This document shows, in pieces, positions 16,187-25,193 of a DNA stretch of 64,000 nucleotides. Below the pieces are notes generated by a model. It did not search any database. It was given only the letters and a program-made list of their open reading frames with translations, and had not been told where the DNA came from. The translations under genes were made by a program, and so were the position numbers. Source of the stretch: an uncultured Oscillibacter sp. Lineage in GTDB: Bacteria > Bacillota > Clostridia > Oscillospirales > Oscillospiraceae. The DNA is taken from the NCBI GenBank assembly GCA_910577405.1, contig CAJTMG010000012.1, positions 1 to 64,000 of the forward strand. Direction: 5' to 3'. How positions within the stretch are numbered: the first letter of the stretch is position 1; every line of letters starts with the position of its first letter.

Positions 16187-16561
16187 GGCCGCACATAAGA
16201 ACAAGGCTCCTGTGGGGACGCGCCTCCGGGAGCTTTGCTCTTTATGGGATTTCAAGGCCTCCGGAGATACACGCCCGGAATCAGTAACGCCAAAGCCAGC
16301 GGATACACGGTCCAGCCCATGATCTGGAATCCAATGCCAGCAGGCGCGCTGTTCTCTCCGGGAGGACTTGACCGCAGTGTATCCCAGTCCATGCGGAATC
16401 GATATTCGAGGCAGCTGCCGCAATCAGAATCAGCAAATCGCCCCAGAAACGGGAATGCTTCAGAAAAACGCTTCATGCCCCTTCAAAAACGAATTGATTG
16501 GATTGGACCATAAACGCCCGGCCCGTTCAACTGATTTCAGCGGAACACGGCGGAAAGCTCC
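16187..16561. other. Intergenic region with a possible membrane-protein remnant
   Basis: No intact gene. On the minus strand, 16252-16330 reads IGFQIMGWTVYPLALALLIPGVYLRRP and stop, one transmembrane helix with a basic end that could be the tail of a deleted membrane protein. A GC-rich imperfect hairpin at about 16201-16235 (GGCTCC ... GGGAGC, then TTTGCTCTTT) may end the upstream transcript. Confidence 0.35.
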
Positions 16562-16590
16562 TTGTAATTTCCACAAGGCTGGTGTATAAT
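16562..16590 (+). promoter_or_regulatory. Sigma-A promoter of the nucleoside kinase gene
   Basis: TTGTAA (16562-16567), a 17-base spacer and TATAAT (16585-16590), 65 bases before the start codon. Confidence 0.65.
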
Positions 16591-16655
16591 ACAATTTACA
16601 GAAAGCCCGTCCTTCAGTTTTTAGGCAGAACGATGAGAATAAAGGAGGCTATCCT

Positions 16656-18326
16656 ATGGAAGAAAAGAGAATGATAAAGGTAATCGTAGACGGCATAGAG
16701 TATACCTACGCCTATGGGACGCCCTACCGTGAAATTGCGGCGGACTTCCAGGACCGGTACCCCTGTGACATCCTGCTGGTGAACCGGGATGGAAAGCTGT
16801 GTGAGCTGCACAAGACGCTGGACCGGGAATGCGCGTTGAAGATGGTCACGGCGCAGGATAAACCCGGCATCCAGACCTACGAGCGCAGCGCCGTGTTCCT
16901 GATGCTCAAGGCGTTTTACGACGTGGCGGGCCGGGAGAATGTGGAGCGCATTTCCGTGGAATACTCCCTCAGCAGCGCCTTGTTCATCCTGGCCAGCGGT
17001 AATTTTATCCTTGATAAAGCCCTTCTGGAAAAGGTGGAGGCCAGGATGCGGGAGCTGACGGCACAGGCATTGCCCATCCAAAAGACCACCATCAATACCG
17101 ATGACGCCATTGATCTGTTCCGGAACGCCCGGCTGGTTCACAAGGCCCAGCTCTTCAGTTTCCGGATCAACTCCCATGTGAATATCTATTCTCTGGATGG
17201 CTTTGTGGATTACTTCTATGGCTACATGGCCCCCGATACCGGCTATATCCGCTGTTACGGGCTGGAGCTGTTTGAAAACGGCTTTGTCCTCCGGCTGCCC
17301 ACCCAGAAGAACCCGGACCAGTTAGGGGCGTTCAAGCCTTCTGTCAAGGTCTTCCGGGAGCTGTATGAATCCACCCTCCGCTCCCAGGCCCTGAACGCTT
17401 CCAATGTGGCGGAGCTGAACACCACCATCTCCCAAGGAAGCGCGACACCGCTGATCCTTGCTCACGAGGCCATGATGGAGAAGAAGATTGGCGATATCGC
17501 GGCAGAGATCGCGTCCCGGAAGGAGGTCCGTTTTGTGATGATCGCCGGGCCGTCGTCCTCCGGAAAGACCACCTTCTCACACCGGCTGTCCACCCAGCTG
17601 CGGGCCTGCGGTCTTCGTCCCCACGCCATCGGCACGGACAACTATTTCAAGAACCGGGAGGATACCCCCAGGGACGAAAACGGCAATTACGACTTTGAAG
17701 GCCTGGGCGCTATGGACGTGGAGCAGTTCAACACGGACATGGTGCGCCTCCTGAACGGCGAGACGGTGGAAATGCCCACGTTCAATTTCAAGAAGGGCGC
17801 AAGGGAGTATAACGGCAATTTCCTGACCCTCCGGGAGGACGACGTGCTGGTGATCGAGGGCATCCACTGCCTCAATGACCAGTTTACCTACTCCCTGCCC
17901 AAAGAGAGCAAGTATAAGATCTATATCAGCTGCCTGACCACCCTGAACATCGACGACCACAACCGCATTCCCACCACCGACGCCCGCCTGCTCCGGCGCA
18001 TCGAACGGGACGCCCGAACCAGAGGCTACAGCGCCCAGGCAACCATCAAGATGTGGCCGTCCGTCCGCCGGGGCGAGGAGAACAATATCTTCCCCTTCCA
18101 GGACAGCGCCGACGTGATTTTCAATTCCGCCCTGATTTATGAAACCTCCTTGCTGAAGCCCTATGTCCAGCCCTTGCTCTTCGGCGTTCCCAGAGACAGT
18201 CAGGAATATATCGAGGCCAAGCGGCTGCTGAAATTCCTGAACTATTTCCTGCCCATCCCAGCGGACAACGTGCCCAAGACCTCCCTGATGCGGGAATTTA
18301 TCGGCGGCGGCTGCTACCACGTCTGA
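16656..18326 (+). CDS. Nucleoside (uridine-type) kinase with N-terminal TGS and threonyl-tRNA-synthetase-like domains
   Basis: A 556-residue protein. Residues 6-65 form a TGS-like domain (VIVDGIEYTYAYGTPYREIA), 66-240 resemble the second additional domain of threonyl-tRNA synthetase, and 285-500 are a P-loop kinase of the uridine kinase/phosphoribulokinase type: Walker A GPSSSGKTTFSHRL (about 294), the phosphate-acceptor region GTDNYFKNREDTP, MPTFNFKKGAR and VIEGIHCLND. This fusion is common in Firmicutes and Thermotogales and phosphorylates uridine or a related nucleoside. It has its own promoter and a strong terminator, and its ribosome site is GGAGG seven bases before the ATG. Confidence 0.85.
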   Translation: MEEKRMIKVIVDGIEYTYAYGTPYREIAADFQDRYPCDILLVNRDGKLCELHKTLDRECALKMVTAQDKPGIQTYERSAVFLMLKAFYDVAGRENVERISVEYSLSSALFILASGNFILDKALLEKVEARMRELTAQALPIQKTTINTDDAIDLFRNARLVHKAQLFSFRINSHVNIYSLDGFVDYFYGYMAPDTGYIRCYGLELFENGFVLRLPTQKNPDQLGAFKPSVKVFRELYESTLRSQALNASNVAELNTTISQGSATPLILAHEAMMEKKIGDIAAEIASRKEVRFVMIAGPSSSGKTTFSHRLSTQLRACGLRPHAIGTDNYFKNREDTPRDENGNYDFEGLGAMDVEQFNTDMVRLLNGETVEMPTFNFKKGAREYNGNFLTLREDDVLVIEGIHCLNDQFTYSLPKESKYKIYISCLTTLNIDDHNRIPTTDARLLRRIERDARTRGYSAQATIKMWPSVRRGEENNIFPFQDSADVIFNSALIYETSLLKPYVQPLLFGVPRDSQEYIEAKRLLKFLNYFLPIPADNVPKTSLMREFIGGGCYHV

Positions 18327-18362
18327 ATACCAGAAAGCCCGCAGGCTAAAACAGATGAAAAT

Positions 18363-18404
18363 CCCCCTGAAGCAGAACAGCTCCGCTTCAGGGGGACTGC
18401 TTTT
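18363..18404. terminator. Bidirectional terminator between the convergent kinase and hemerythrin genes
   Basis: A perfect 11-bp stem, CCCCCTGAAGC (18363-18373) with GCTTCAGGGGG (18385-18395). Followed by ACTGCTTTTAC on the plus strand and by ATTTTCATCTGTTTT on the minus strand, so it serves both genes. Confidence 0.75.
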
Positions 18405-18416
18405 ACAGGGACTCTG

Positions 18417-19781
18417 TCAAGCCCGGATTTTCTCAAAGAACTTGTCGATTTTCTCCTTGATTTCCGCCGGTTTCAGATATTTCAGCAAATAGCCCATCGG
18501 TTTGAGGGCCAGCAGTTCCCGGACGAGATTCGGGTCGCTCCGGCCGGTGAGGAAGACGACGGGAATATTGGCGAAAGCATCCTCAGACCGCAGCATTTCA
18601 AGGGTCTGCTTCCCGTTGCACACCGGCATTTCGTAATCCAACAGCACCATATCAGGACGGTCCAGAGTGATGGCCCGGATTGCCGCCACTCCCGATTCCG
18701 CCAGCAGCACTTCATAATCCTCTTCCAGCAGCTTTTTCATTGCCTGCCGGATTGTTGCGGAGTCGTCCACCACCAGAATCCGGTCCTTCGGTTCGTCGGT
18801 CTCTTCCTCTTCCTCCCGCTTCGCCAGATATTTTGTCACTTCCGCCATGGCATTCTCATGCTTCAGCGGCGTGGCATGGTCCGTCTGGATGCGGTGCGCG
18901 CCGAAAACGCAGTAGGCAAAGTAGCCCGCCCCGCCGGTATTCATCAGCAGGCTCATCTGGGGTTTGTACTGCTCAAAGATTCTCCGGAACTGCTCATAGG
19001 TCAGCAGGTTTTCCTCCTGAAGCTCAAGCTCCGCGTCCTCCGGGAAATGCTCCTGCACCCGGTGCACAAACTGCCGCGCCGTATACCGCACCGCGTTCAT
19101 CAGCATGGAGTCCAGCCGGTTGCTCTGGATGCCTATGATGCGGCCGACGGTGTTGATCAGCAGGCTTTCCTCAAAAGCGAGAATGATTACCTGACGTTCC
19201 TTCTGATCAGGCGTGCTGAAAATCAGACGGTAGTACACGCCATGGCCGAACTTCTCGCCTCCGTAGGCGTCGCTGATGACTTTGGCCTCCAGATGGAACA
19301 TATCGAAGATCAGCTGCACAATGATTTCCTTCATCACGGCCTGTTCCTCTTCCGGCAGGAGGTTGGTCCACTGGCTGATACGCCCGCCGTTGATGGCCTG
19401 ATCTTCCGTCAGGGTATGTCCGATCAGCCAGCCCGCGCATACGCTCAGGAAATGGTCCACGGCGCTGCTGGAATAATCTGTATGAATCAGTTCCTGTTCC
19501 AGCGCTGGCAGCGTGCTTTCACGAAAGGTCTGGTGTACTTTCCTGTGCTGTTCCAGGCCCTCATAGCCGATAGATTCCATATATTTTTCTTCATCAGCAA
19601 AATGCTTGACCGTGTGGCCCTTAAAGAACTTGATGCCCTCCTGACACATCCAGTGGCTGTCCTTCTCTTCCGCCCGCATAACGAACAGCTTGTTGATGAT
19701 CTTGAAGAGCCGCTGGTGTTCTTTGTCAATTAGGTCCACGCCTATGCTGTATGAATCTTGCCATTCCATTTGCTGCTCCAT
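18417..19781 (-). CDS. Bacteriohemerythrin - central domain - response-regulator receiver protein
   Basis: A 454-residue soluble protein of three parts. Residues 1-135 are a hemerythrin with a complete diiron set: His22, His56, His60 and Glu64 (HxxxE), His79 and His83 (HxxxH), His122 and Asp127. Residues about 150-330 form a domain I do not firmly recognise; its hydrophobic pattern (QLIFDMFHLEAKVISD, GIQSNRLDSMLMNAVRYTAR) is reminiscent of CheX/CheC-type phosphatases. Residues 337-454 are a receiver domain (ILVVDDSATIRQAMKKL, phospho-acceptor in VLLDYEMP, conserved Lys in LLKYLKP). It may couple oxygen or iron status to a phosphorelay. It is transcribed alone with its own promoter. Confidence 0.8.
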   Translation of the reverse strand: MEQQMEWQDSYSIGVDLIDKEHQRLFKIINKLFVMRAEEKDSHWMCQEGIKFFKGHTVKHFADEEKYMESIGYEGLEQHRKVHQTFRESTLPALEQELIHTDYSSSAVDHFLSVCAGWLIGHTLTEDQAINGGRISQWTNLLPEEEQAVMKEIIVQLIFDMFHLEAKVISDAYGGEKFGHGVYYRLIFSTPDQKERQVIILAFEESLLINTVGRIIGIQSNRLDSMLMNAVRYTARQFVHRVQEHFPEDAELELQEENLLTYEQFRRIFEQYKPQMSLLMNTGGAGYFAYCVFGAHRIQTDHATPLKHENAMAEVTKYLAKREEEEETDEPKDRILVVDDSATIRQAMKKLLEEDYEVLLAESGVAAIRAITLDRPDMVLLDYEMPVCNGKQTLEMLRSEDAFANIPVVFLTGRSDPNLVRELLALKPMGYLLKYLKPAEIKEKIDKFFEKIRA

Positions 19782-19850
19782 AACGAATTCCTCCCCGCAT
19801 CTATTTGATCTCTGACCATAGCTGATTTTAGTCTTAATACATCATATTGT

Positions 19851-19879
19851 ATTATATCACACTGTGTTCCTTTCGTCTA
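19851..19879 (-). promoter_or_regulatory. Promoter of the hemerythrin-receiver gene
   Basis: On the minus strand TAGACG (19874-19879), 17 bases and TATAAT (19851-19856). The -35 matches four of six positions. Confidence 0.5.
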
Positions 19880-20021
19880 CCTAGAATGTGCCTCGTTTTT
19901 TTGCACAAATTTGCCCTGTCTTTTGTATGCAGTCTGCCAAATCTCAAAATGCGCTCTCCCCTCCGGACGGCCGTCTCCACCCTCCAAAAGACCCTCTGCT
20001 GGTGAAGCTGGAATTTCCCTC

Positions 20022-20049
20022 TTGCAATTCCTGAGATTTGCGATATAAT
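20022..20049 (+). promoter_or_regulatory. Promoter of the transglutaminase-like gene
   Basis: TTGCAA (20022-20027), 16-base spacer, TATAAT (20044-20049), 72 bases before the start codon. Confidence 0.6.
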
Positions 20050-20121
20050 AAGAAAAATCCCAGTGTAGAATGGACGCCCTGACGGTCTTGCTGCCGCAGG
20101 GGATTCAGAAAGGAGCGCCTT

Positions 20122-21066
20122 ATGCGATTCAAAAAGATTTCTTCCGCACTGTTGGCCCTCTGTCTGCTGGCGGGTTACGGCCAGTGTGCTGCTTTGGACC
20201 AGACCACCGACACAATGGACCTCCGTCCTACCGTCGTCCTGGAAGATCAAGCGGTTCCCCTGGCCGCCGCACCGATGCCTGTGGCTTCCGGCACCGCTGC
20301 CAAAACCACCGCCCGGGCTACAATCGATTATTCCAATACCAAGGACGGCTATGTTATGGTCCGCTTTACCGTTACCTCCGGCAAAAAGCTCAAGGCTCAG
20401 GTCACCGGCCCGTCCACGACTTATACTTATGATTTGACCTCCGGCGTCTGGGCGACCTTCCCGCTGTCTCAGGGCAATGGCAACTATAAGGTCACCGTGC
20501 TGGAAAATACTTCCGGTTCTAAATATGCCGTGGAAGCCACCGTGTCCTTTTCCGTAACCCTCAGCGACGAATTTGCTCCCTTCCTGCGGCCCAATCAGTA
20601 TGTGAATTACGCCAGCGCCGCAAAGACGACAGCCAAGGCCGCAGAGCTTACCAACGGTGTCGCTAAGGAGTTCGATAAGGTCGTTAAGGTTTACGATTTC
20701 GTGGTGAATAACCTGACCTACGACAAGAACAAGGCGGCTACGGTGAAGAGCGGCTATCTTCCCGTGCTGGACAGCGTGCTTGCTGCAAAGACCGGCATCT
20801 GCTTCGACTACGCGGCCCTGATGTGCGGGATGCTCCGGAGTCAGGGGATTCCCTGCAAGCTGGTGGTGGGCTACGCCGGGACGCAGTACCATGCCTGGAT
20901 CAGCGTCTGGACTAAGGAAACCGGTTGGGTGGACGGCGCGATTTATTTCGACGGCGTGAACTGGCAGCGGATGGACCCCACCTTCGCTTCCTCCAGCAAG
21001 AAGAGCAAGGCCATCCTGCAATATATCGGCGACGGTAAGAACTACACCACCAAATACACATACTGA
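20122..21066 (+). CDS. Secreted transglutaminase-like (cysteine protease fold) protein
   Basis: A 314-residue protein with a signal peptide (MRFKKISSALLALCLLAGYG..., cleavage probably after AA near 24). Residues 55-150 form a beta-sandwich-like region, and 180-300 a transglutaminase core: Cys in AKTGICFDYAALMCGMLR, His in QYHAWISVW and Asp in RMDPTFASS, the full Cys-His-Asp triad in the right order. Such proteins act outside the cell as peptidases or cross-linking enzymes, often on the cell wall. The next gene belongs to a pilus-like cluster 97 bases downstream, so co-transcription is possible but unproven. Confidence 0.8.
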   Translation: MRFKKISSALLALCLLAGYGQCAALDQTTDTMDLRPTVVLEDQAVPLAAAPMPVASGTAAKTTARATIDYSNTKDGYVMVRFTVTSGKKLKAQVTGPSTTYTYDLTSGVWATFPLSQGNGNYKVTVLENTSGSKYAVEATVSFSVTLSDEFAPFLRPNQYVNYASAAKTTAKAAELTNGVAKEFDKVVKVYDFVVNNLTYDKNKAATVKSGYLPVLDSVLAAKTGICFDYAALMCGMLRSQGIPCKLVVGYAGTQYHAWISVWTKETGWVDGAIYFDGVNWQRMDPTFASSSKKSKAILQYIGDGKNYTTKYTY

Positions 21067-21162
21067 ATGAATCAGGACTCAGGAGCTGGAAAATTTTTGT
21101 TCTTGCTTGATGCCTTCCGCTCCTTTTGTCCCTTTTGTGAAATCGAAGTCAGGAGTTGAACT

Positions 21163-22191
21163 ATGAAAACAATCCTTTCCAATGAAGAGACCGGGGCGCT
21201 GTGCGCGGAGCTGGCGATTCTGATCAGAGCCGGCGAGAGTCCTATGGGCGCGCTGTCCAATATGACGGAGGTAGACGAGAACAACGACCTGCTGAAAAAG
21301 CTGGCCGGAGACGTGGAGAACGGTATGACCCTGGGAGAGGCTCTGAAGGAGAGCGGAGCGTTTCCGGCATATATGTGCGGCCTGGTGCAGGCGGGTGAAG
21401 AGGCCGGACGGACAGAGGAGGCTTTGGAGGCCCTGGCGCAGTATTATGAGGACCGGGTGCGTCTGAACCGCCGTGTCCGGAGTGCCCTGCTGTATCCGGC
21501 GGTGATGCTGCTTTTGATGCTGGTGGTCATCGGCGTGCTGTTGGTGAAGGTGCTGCCTATTTTTGACGATGTTTATGCGTCCCTTGGCGGCGCTTTGACT
21601 GGCGTGGCCGGCGGACTGCTGACCTTGGGCCGTTGGCTGGATAAGATTATGCCGGTGCTTTGGATTTTGCTGGCGGCTGTGGTGGTGTTCGCGGCGGCCT
21701 TTGCGGTTTCGGAGAGCTTCCGGGATAAAATCAGCGGTTCTTGGAAAAAGAGCCATGGCGACAAGGGCATTTCCCGGAAACTGAACAACGCCCGGTTTGC
21801 CCAGGCAATGTCCATGTGCATGGCCAGCAGCATTTCCCCGGAAAAGTCGGCGGAGCTGGCGGCGGGCCTGATGGACGCCGGTGCAAAAGAGCGCTGCGGC
21901 GGCGTGCAGGGGCGTCTGGAGGGAAACGAGAGCCTGAGCGCGGCTTTGCAGGGCTGCGGGGTTCTGTCCGCCAGTCAGGGACGCTTGCTGGAGATTGCAC
22001 AGCTGAAGGGCGCGGAGGACAAAGCCATGAGCCAGATCGCCGGGAACCTGATGGAAGAGGGCGAGACGGCGCTGGATACCCTGGTGAGCCGCGTGGAGCC
22101 TGCCCTGGTGCTGGTCTGCTCCATTCTGGTGGGCCTGATTCTGCTGTCTGTGATGCTGCCGTTGATGCACATTATGGCGGCCATAGGGTGA
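21163..22191 (+). CDS. Type II secretion/type IV pilus inner-membrane platform protein (F family)
   Basis: A 342-residue protein built of two repeats of the T2SSF domain (about 10-130 and 205-330), each beginning with a helical cytosolic part (LCAELAILIRAGESPMGALS; FAQAMSMCMASSISPEKSAE) and ending in membrane helices (YPAVMLLLMLVVIGVLLV; LVLVCSILVGLILLSVMLPL). PilC/GspF anchors the assembly ATPase at the membrane. It is the first gene of a tight operon of small pseudopilin-like genes. It is shorter than the usual PilC (about 400). Confidence 0.85.
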   Translation: MKTILSNEETGALCAELAILIRAGESPMGALSNMTEVDENNDLLKKLAGDVENGMTLGEALKESGAFPAYMCGLVQAGEEAGRTEEALEALAQYYEDRVRLNRRVRSALLYPAVMLLLMLVVIGVLLVKVLPIFDDVYASLGGALTGVAGGLLTLGRWLDKIMPVLWILLAAVVVFAAAFAVSESFRDKISGSWKKSHGDKGISRKLNNARFAQAMSMCMASSISPEKSAELAAGLMDAGAKERCGGVQGRLEGNESLSAALQGCGVLSASQGRLLEIAQLKGAEDKAMSQIAGNLMEEGETALDTLVSRVEPALVLVCSILVGLILLSVMLPLMHIMAAIG

Positions 22192-22195
22192 GCGT

Positions 22196-22519
22196 ATGAG
22201 AAGGAGAAGGAACGGCTGGGCGTCTCTGCTGGGCGGACTGCTGCTGCCTGTGATTGCGGTGGTGATCGTGCTGGCATTCGCGGCGGCGCTGAACAGTCTG
22301 GACAACGGACGCTCCGCGGAGGACCGGCGTCAGCTCGAGGAAACCCTCCGGCGGGGCTGCGTGGCCTGCTATGCCGCGGAAGGCGTCTACCCGCCGGATT
22401 TGGAGTACCTGAAGGAGCATTACGGGCTTCAGGTGGACGAGAATCAGTATACCGTGCGCTATGACGTGTTCGCGGAAAACCTGATGCCGGATATCACTGT
22501 ACTGGAGAATATGCCATGA
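22196..22519 (+). CDS. Small pilus-cluster membrane protein, possible minor pseudopilin
   Basis: A 107-residue protein with a basic start (MRRRRNGWAS), one hydrophobic helix (13-32) and a small soluble part containing CVACYAAEGVYPPDLEYLKE, the pattern of the first loop of GspG-type pseudopilins (a helix then Y-P-x-x-L-x-x-L). No prepilin peptidase site G/FTLxE is seen at the helix start, so it may be unprocessed. The gene lies four bases after the F gene and overlaps the next start (ATGA). Confidence 0.55.
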   Translation: MRRRRNGWASLLGGLLLPVIAVVIVLAFAAALNSLDNGRSAEDRRQLEETLRRGCVACYAAEGVYPPDLEYLKEHYGLQVDENQYTVRYDVFAENLMPDITVLENMP

Positions 22520-23058
22520 AAAGAAAAGCAATGCAGCACCATCTGGACGGCCTGCTTGCCCTGCTGCTGTTCGGTATTTTCGCGGTGTGCATCCTGGCGG
22601 TGCTTCTGACCGGCGCCAATGCCTATAAGCGGCTGACCGAACGGGACCAGACTGCTTTCGACCGGCGGGTCTGCGTGCAGTATCTGGCCGCCCGGGTACG
22701 GCAGGCTGACGGGCATATTGGAGTCGAGGACCCGGAGGGGCGTTTGCAGATGGCTGACGGCGATTTGCAGCCGCTGAGCACGGTGACGGTGGAGCCTTTC
22801 GGGGATACGGAAGCCCTGGTTTTGGCCGAGGATGAGGTCTACTGCACCCGGATCTATTGGCACGACGGGTATCTGATGGAGCTTTACGCGGATAAGGCCG
22901 GAGAATTCCAGCCCACGGACGGCACGCCAGTAATGGAAGCAGGGGGCTTTGGCATGGACCTTTCCGATGGCTTGCTGACACTTGAAATTACCAGCCCGGA
23001 GGGAGAGACCGATTTCCTGCGGCTGGATCTTCGGAGCAGAGAGGGGGCGGCGGCATGA
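22516..23058 (+). CDS. Pilus-cluster membrane protein (DUF4860-like)
   Basis: A 180-residue protein with a short cytosolic end, one transmembrane helix (LLALLLFGIFAVCILAVLL, about 13-31) and an extracytoplasmic domain rich in beta-strands. The layout, together with the phrase GANAYKRLTERDQTAFDRR after the helix, recalls the DUF4860 proteins found in Clostridial type IV pilus loci. Its starts and ends overlap the neighbours by four bases. It may replace a minor pilin; a role in initiation of pilus assembly is an inference from context. Confidence 0.6.
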   Translation: MKRKAMQHHLDGLLALLLFGIFAVCILAVLLTGANAYKRLTERDQTAFDRRVCVQYLAARVRQADGHIGVEDPEGRLQMADGDLQPLSTVTVEPFGDTEALVLAEDEVYCTRIYWHDGYLMELYADKAGEFQPTDGTPVMEAGGFGMDLSDGLLTLEITSPEGETDFLRLDLRSREGAAA

Positions 23059-23504
23059 AGAGCAAAGCCCCTTTGATGCTGATGGAACAGATGATTATGC
23101 TGCTGGTGTTCGCGTTGGCGGCGGCGCTGTGTTTGCAGGCGTTCGTGAAATCGGAACAGCTTTCCAGCCGGAGCGAAAACCGGGACCGTGCCGTGACCAT
23201 CGCCCAGACCGCCGCGGAAACCATACGGCACTGCGGCGGCGATATGGGCAATGCCTTGGGGGAAGCGGCGGAAATCCTTGGCGGTACGTCTGAACAAGGC
23301 GTTCTGGTTCTGGATTACGACATGGATTGGAACCCCAGCCAGGGCGCGGCGCCGGGTTACCGCCTGATGGCCAACGGCGTTCCGACAGACGTGCCGGGGC
23401 TGTGGAAGGCTTTGGTGCAGGTCGTCTATTATCCTGACAACACAAACCCGGACACCCTGTTTGAAATCGAAGTTTCCTGGCAGGAGGTGGAAAGCAATGG
23501 GTAA
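23055..23504 (+). CDS. Pilus-cluster membrane protein, pseudopilin-like
   Basis: A 149-residue protein: MKSKAPLMLMEQMIMLLVFALAAALCLQAF is an N-terminal helix with a glutamate at position 11, followed by a helical extension (RSENRDRAVTIAQTAAETIR) and a beta-rich end. Pseudopilins show exactly this long bent helix and a conserved glutamate at mature position 5, though a canonical peptidase site is not obvious. It overlaps the upstream gene by four bases and the downstream one by eight. Confidence 0.55.
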   Translation: MKSKAPLMLMEQMIMLLVFALAAALCLQAFVKSEQLSSRSENRDRAVTIAQTAAETIRHCGGDMGNALGEAAEILGGTSEQGVLVLDYDMDWNPSQGAAPGYRLMANGVPTDVPGLWKALVQVVYYPDNTNPDTLFEIEVSWQEVESNG

Positions 23505-23949
23505 CAACAACCGGAACGACCGCTTTTCTCCCCCTGCGGTAGGCGGTATTTCCCTTCTGGTGGCCTTTGCGGTCCTCTGCCTGACCATTTTCGCCCTTTT
23601 GAGCCTCACCACTGTGCGGGCGGATGTGCGGCTTGCCGATGCTTCCGCGGACGCTGTGACTGAATATTACGCGGCGGACTGTCAGGCGCAGGAGATTCTG
23701 GCGAGACTGCGGAACGGTGAGGTGCCGGACAGCGTGACTTTGGTTGTGACGGCTGAAACAGACGGCGAACCGGGAAGCAGTCAGTATACATACGCCTGCC
23801 CTATTTCCGAACGGCAGGAATTACAGGTAAACGTAACCATCAACCCGGACGGAACGTACCGCGTATGGGAATGGAAAGCGGTTCCGTCCGGCGAATGGGA
23901 GATTGACGAGGAACTGGAAATCTGGGACGGTGAAGAACTCCCGGTCTGA
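23497..23949 (+). CDS. Pilus-cluster membrane protein, pseudopilin-like
   Basis: A 150-residue protein starting MGNNNRNDRFSPPAVGGISL; the start at 23497 has AGGAGGTGG upstream and overlaps the previous stop, whereas an earlier in-frame ATG has no site. One helix (about 14-38), then a segment ADASADAVTEYYAADCQAQEILARLR typical of the PilX/TadE-like minor pilin helix, then a C-terminal beta region with an acidic tail. It is the last of four small membrane proteins in the operon. Confidence 0.55.
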   Translation: MGNNNRNDRFSPPAVGGISLLVAFAVLCLTIFALLSLTTVRADVRLADASADAVTEYYAADCQAQEILARLRNGEVPDSVTLVVTAETDGEPGSSQYTYACPISERQELQVNVTINPDGTYRVWEWKAVPSGEWEIDEELEIWDGEELPV

Positions 23950-24065
23950 TGGAGCCGGAAAGGATTTCCTGTCTTCTGACGCATATTTTCTTATAAAAAA
24001 GAGGCGGGCAGTCAGTGAAAAATAATTTCTAACGCCTCATTCCTAATTCAACTAAGGAGGTCCTT

Positions 24066-25160
24066 ATGGCGGTACTGGATTACTTAAAGCGCATGGTGGA
24101 GGACAACGCGTCGGACCTGTTTATCGTGGCAGGCGGCCCGGTGTGTGAAAAACTGGACAGCAATCGGATGGTAGCCATCGGAGAGAAGGTTTTGCCGGAC
24201 GCTACCCGGGAGCTGATTACGGAAATATACACGCTGGCCCGGCGGGAAATGGTGGAGTTCGAACGCCGGAAGGACGACGATTTCTCCTTTGCCGTGCCAA
24301 GGGAGGTCAAGTCCCGGTTCCGTGTGAATACATACTGGCAGCGTGGTTCCATGGCCGCCGTTGTCCGGAGGATTCCCTTTAATATCCCCGAATGGAAGGA
24401 TATGCGCATCCCGGAACAGATTATGGACCTGGCGGACGAAACCGAGGGCATGATTCTGATAACGGGCCGGGCCGGAAGCGGAAAGTCCACTACCCAAGCC
24501 TGCCTGATTGACCGCATCAACCATACCCGGGAAGCCCATATCGTTACCCTGGAGGACCCGATAGAATTCCTGCATCAGGATGACAGGAGCATTATCAGTC
24601 AGCGGGAGGTGGGCATTGATACCGAGGACTATTCCTCCGCCCTCCGCGCTTGTCTCCGGCAGGCCCCGGACGTGATCCTGCTGGGCGAAATGCGGGACCA
24701 GGAGACAATACGGACCGCTATGACCGCCGCTGAAACCGGGCATCTGGTGATCGCTACCCTCCATACCAACGGCGCCATGAGCACCATCAACCGGATTGTG
24801 GACACCTTCCCCGCCGGACAGCAGGACCAGATCCGCGTCCAGCTCAGTATGGTGCTCCGGACCGTCATTTCTCAGCAGCTCCTCCCCAGCCTTACCGAAC
24901 ACCGGGTGCCCGCTTTCGAGATTATGCATATGACCGAGGCCATCAGCAATAAAATCCGGGACAACAAGATTCCTACCATCAATGCTGATATCGATAATCC
25001 CGTTGGCGATAAAAATAACCCCAACAGCCGGAAAAAGACCATTTCTATGTACCGTTCCCTCAAGGCGCTTTACGATAACGGCGAGATTACCGCGGAAACC
25101 GCCCTGACCTACGTGGATGAAATTCATAAGAGCCTGCTGGAAAAACAGATCCGGCGATAA
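24066..25160 (+). CDS. PilT-family ATPase
   Basis: A 364-residue hexameric ATPase of the type IV pilus retraction type: N-terminal PAS-like part (1-110, ending RFRVNTYWQRGSMAAVVRRI), Walker A GRAGSGKST (about 137), Asp box VTLEDPIEF, Walker B APDVILLGEMRD, His box TGHLVIATLHT and the closing helices. PilT depolymerises pilin into the membrane; short clusters like this can also use a PilT-like enzyme for assembly. No PilB, PilM-Q or prepilin peptidase is in the window. The gene follows after 116 bases that contain an imperfect hairpin (GAGGCG 24001 / CGCCTC 24033) and carries a strong AAGGAGG site. Confidence 0.85.
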   Translation: MAVLDYLKRMVEDNASDLFIVAGGPVCEKLDSNRMVAIGEKVLPDATRELITEIYTLARREMVEFERRKDDDFSFAVPREVKSRFRVNTYWQRGSMAAVVRRIPFNIPEWKDMRIPEQIMDLADETEGMILITGRAGSGKSTTQACLIDRINHTREAHIVTLEDPIEFLHQDDRSIISQREVGIDTEDYSSALRACLRQAPDVILLGEMRDQETIRTAMTAAETGHLVIATLHTNGAMSTINRIVDTFPAGQQDQIRVQLSMVLRTVISQQLLPSLTEHRVPAFEIMHMTEAISNKIRDNKIPTINADIDNPVGDKNNPNSRKKTISMYRSLKALYDNGEITAETALTYVDEIHKSLLEKQIRR

Positions 25161-25165
25161 AATCC

Positions 25166-25193
25166 GGGGGAGACGCAGTCTTCCCCTTTTTTT
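25166..25193 (+). terminator. Terminator after the PilT-family gene
   Basis: GGGGGAGAC (25166-25174) pairs with GTCTTCCCC (25178-25186) around GCA, then seven T. Confidence 0.85.
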
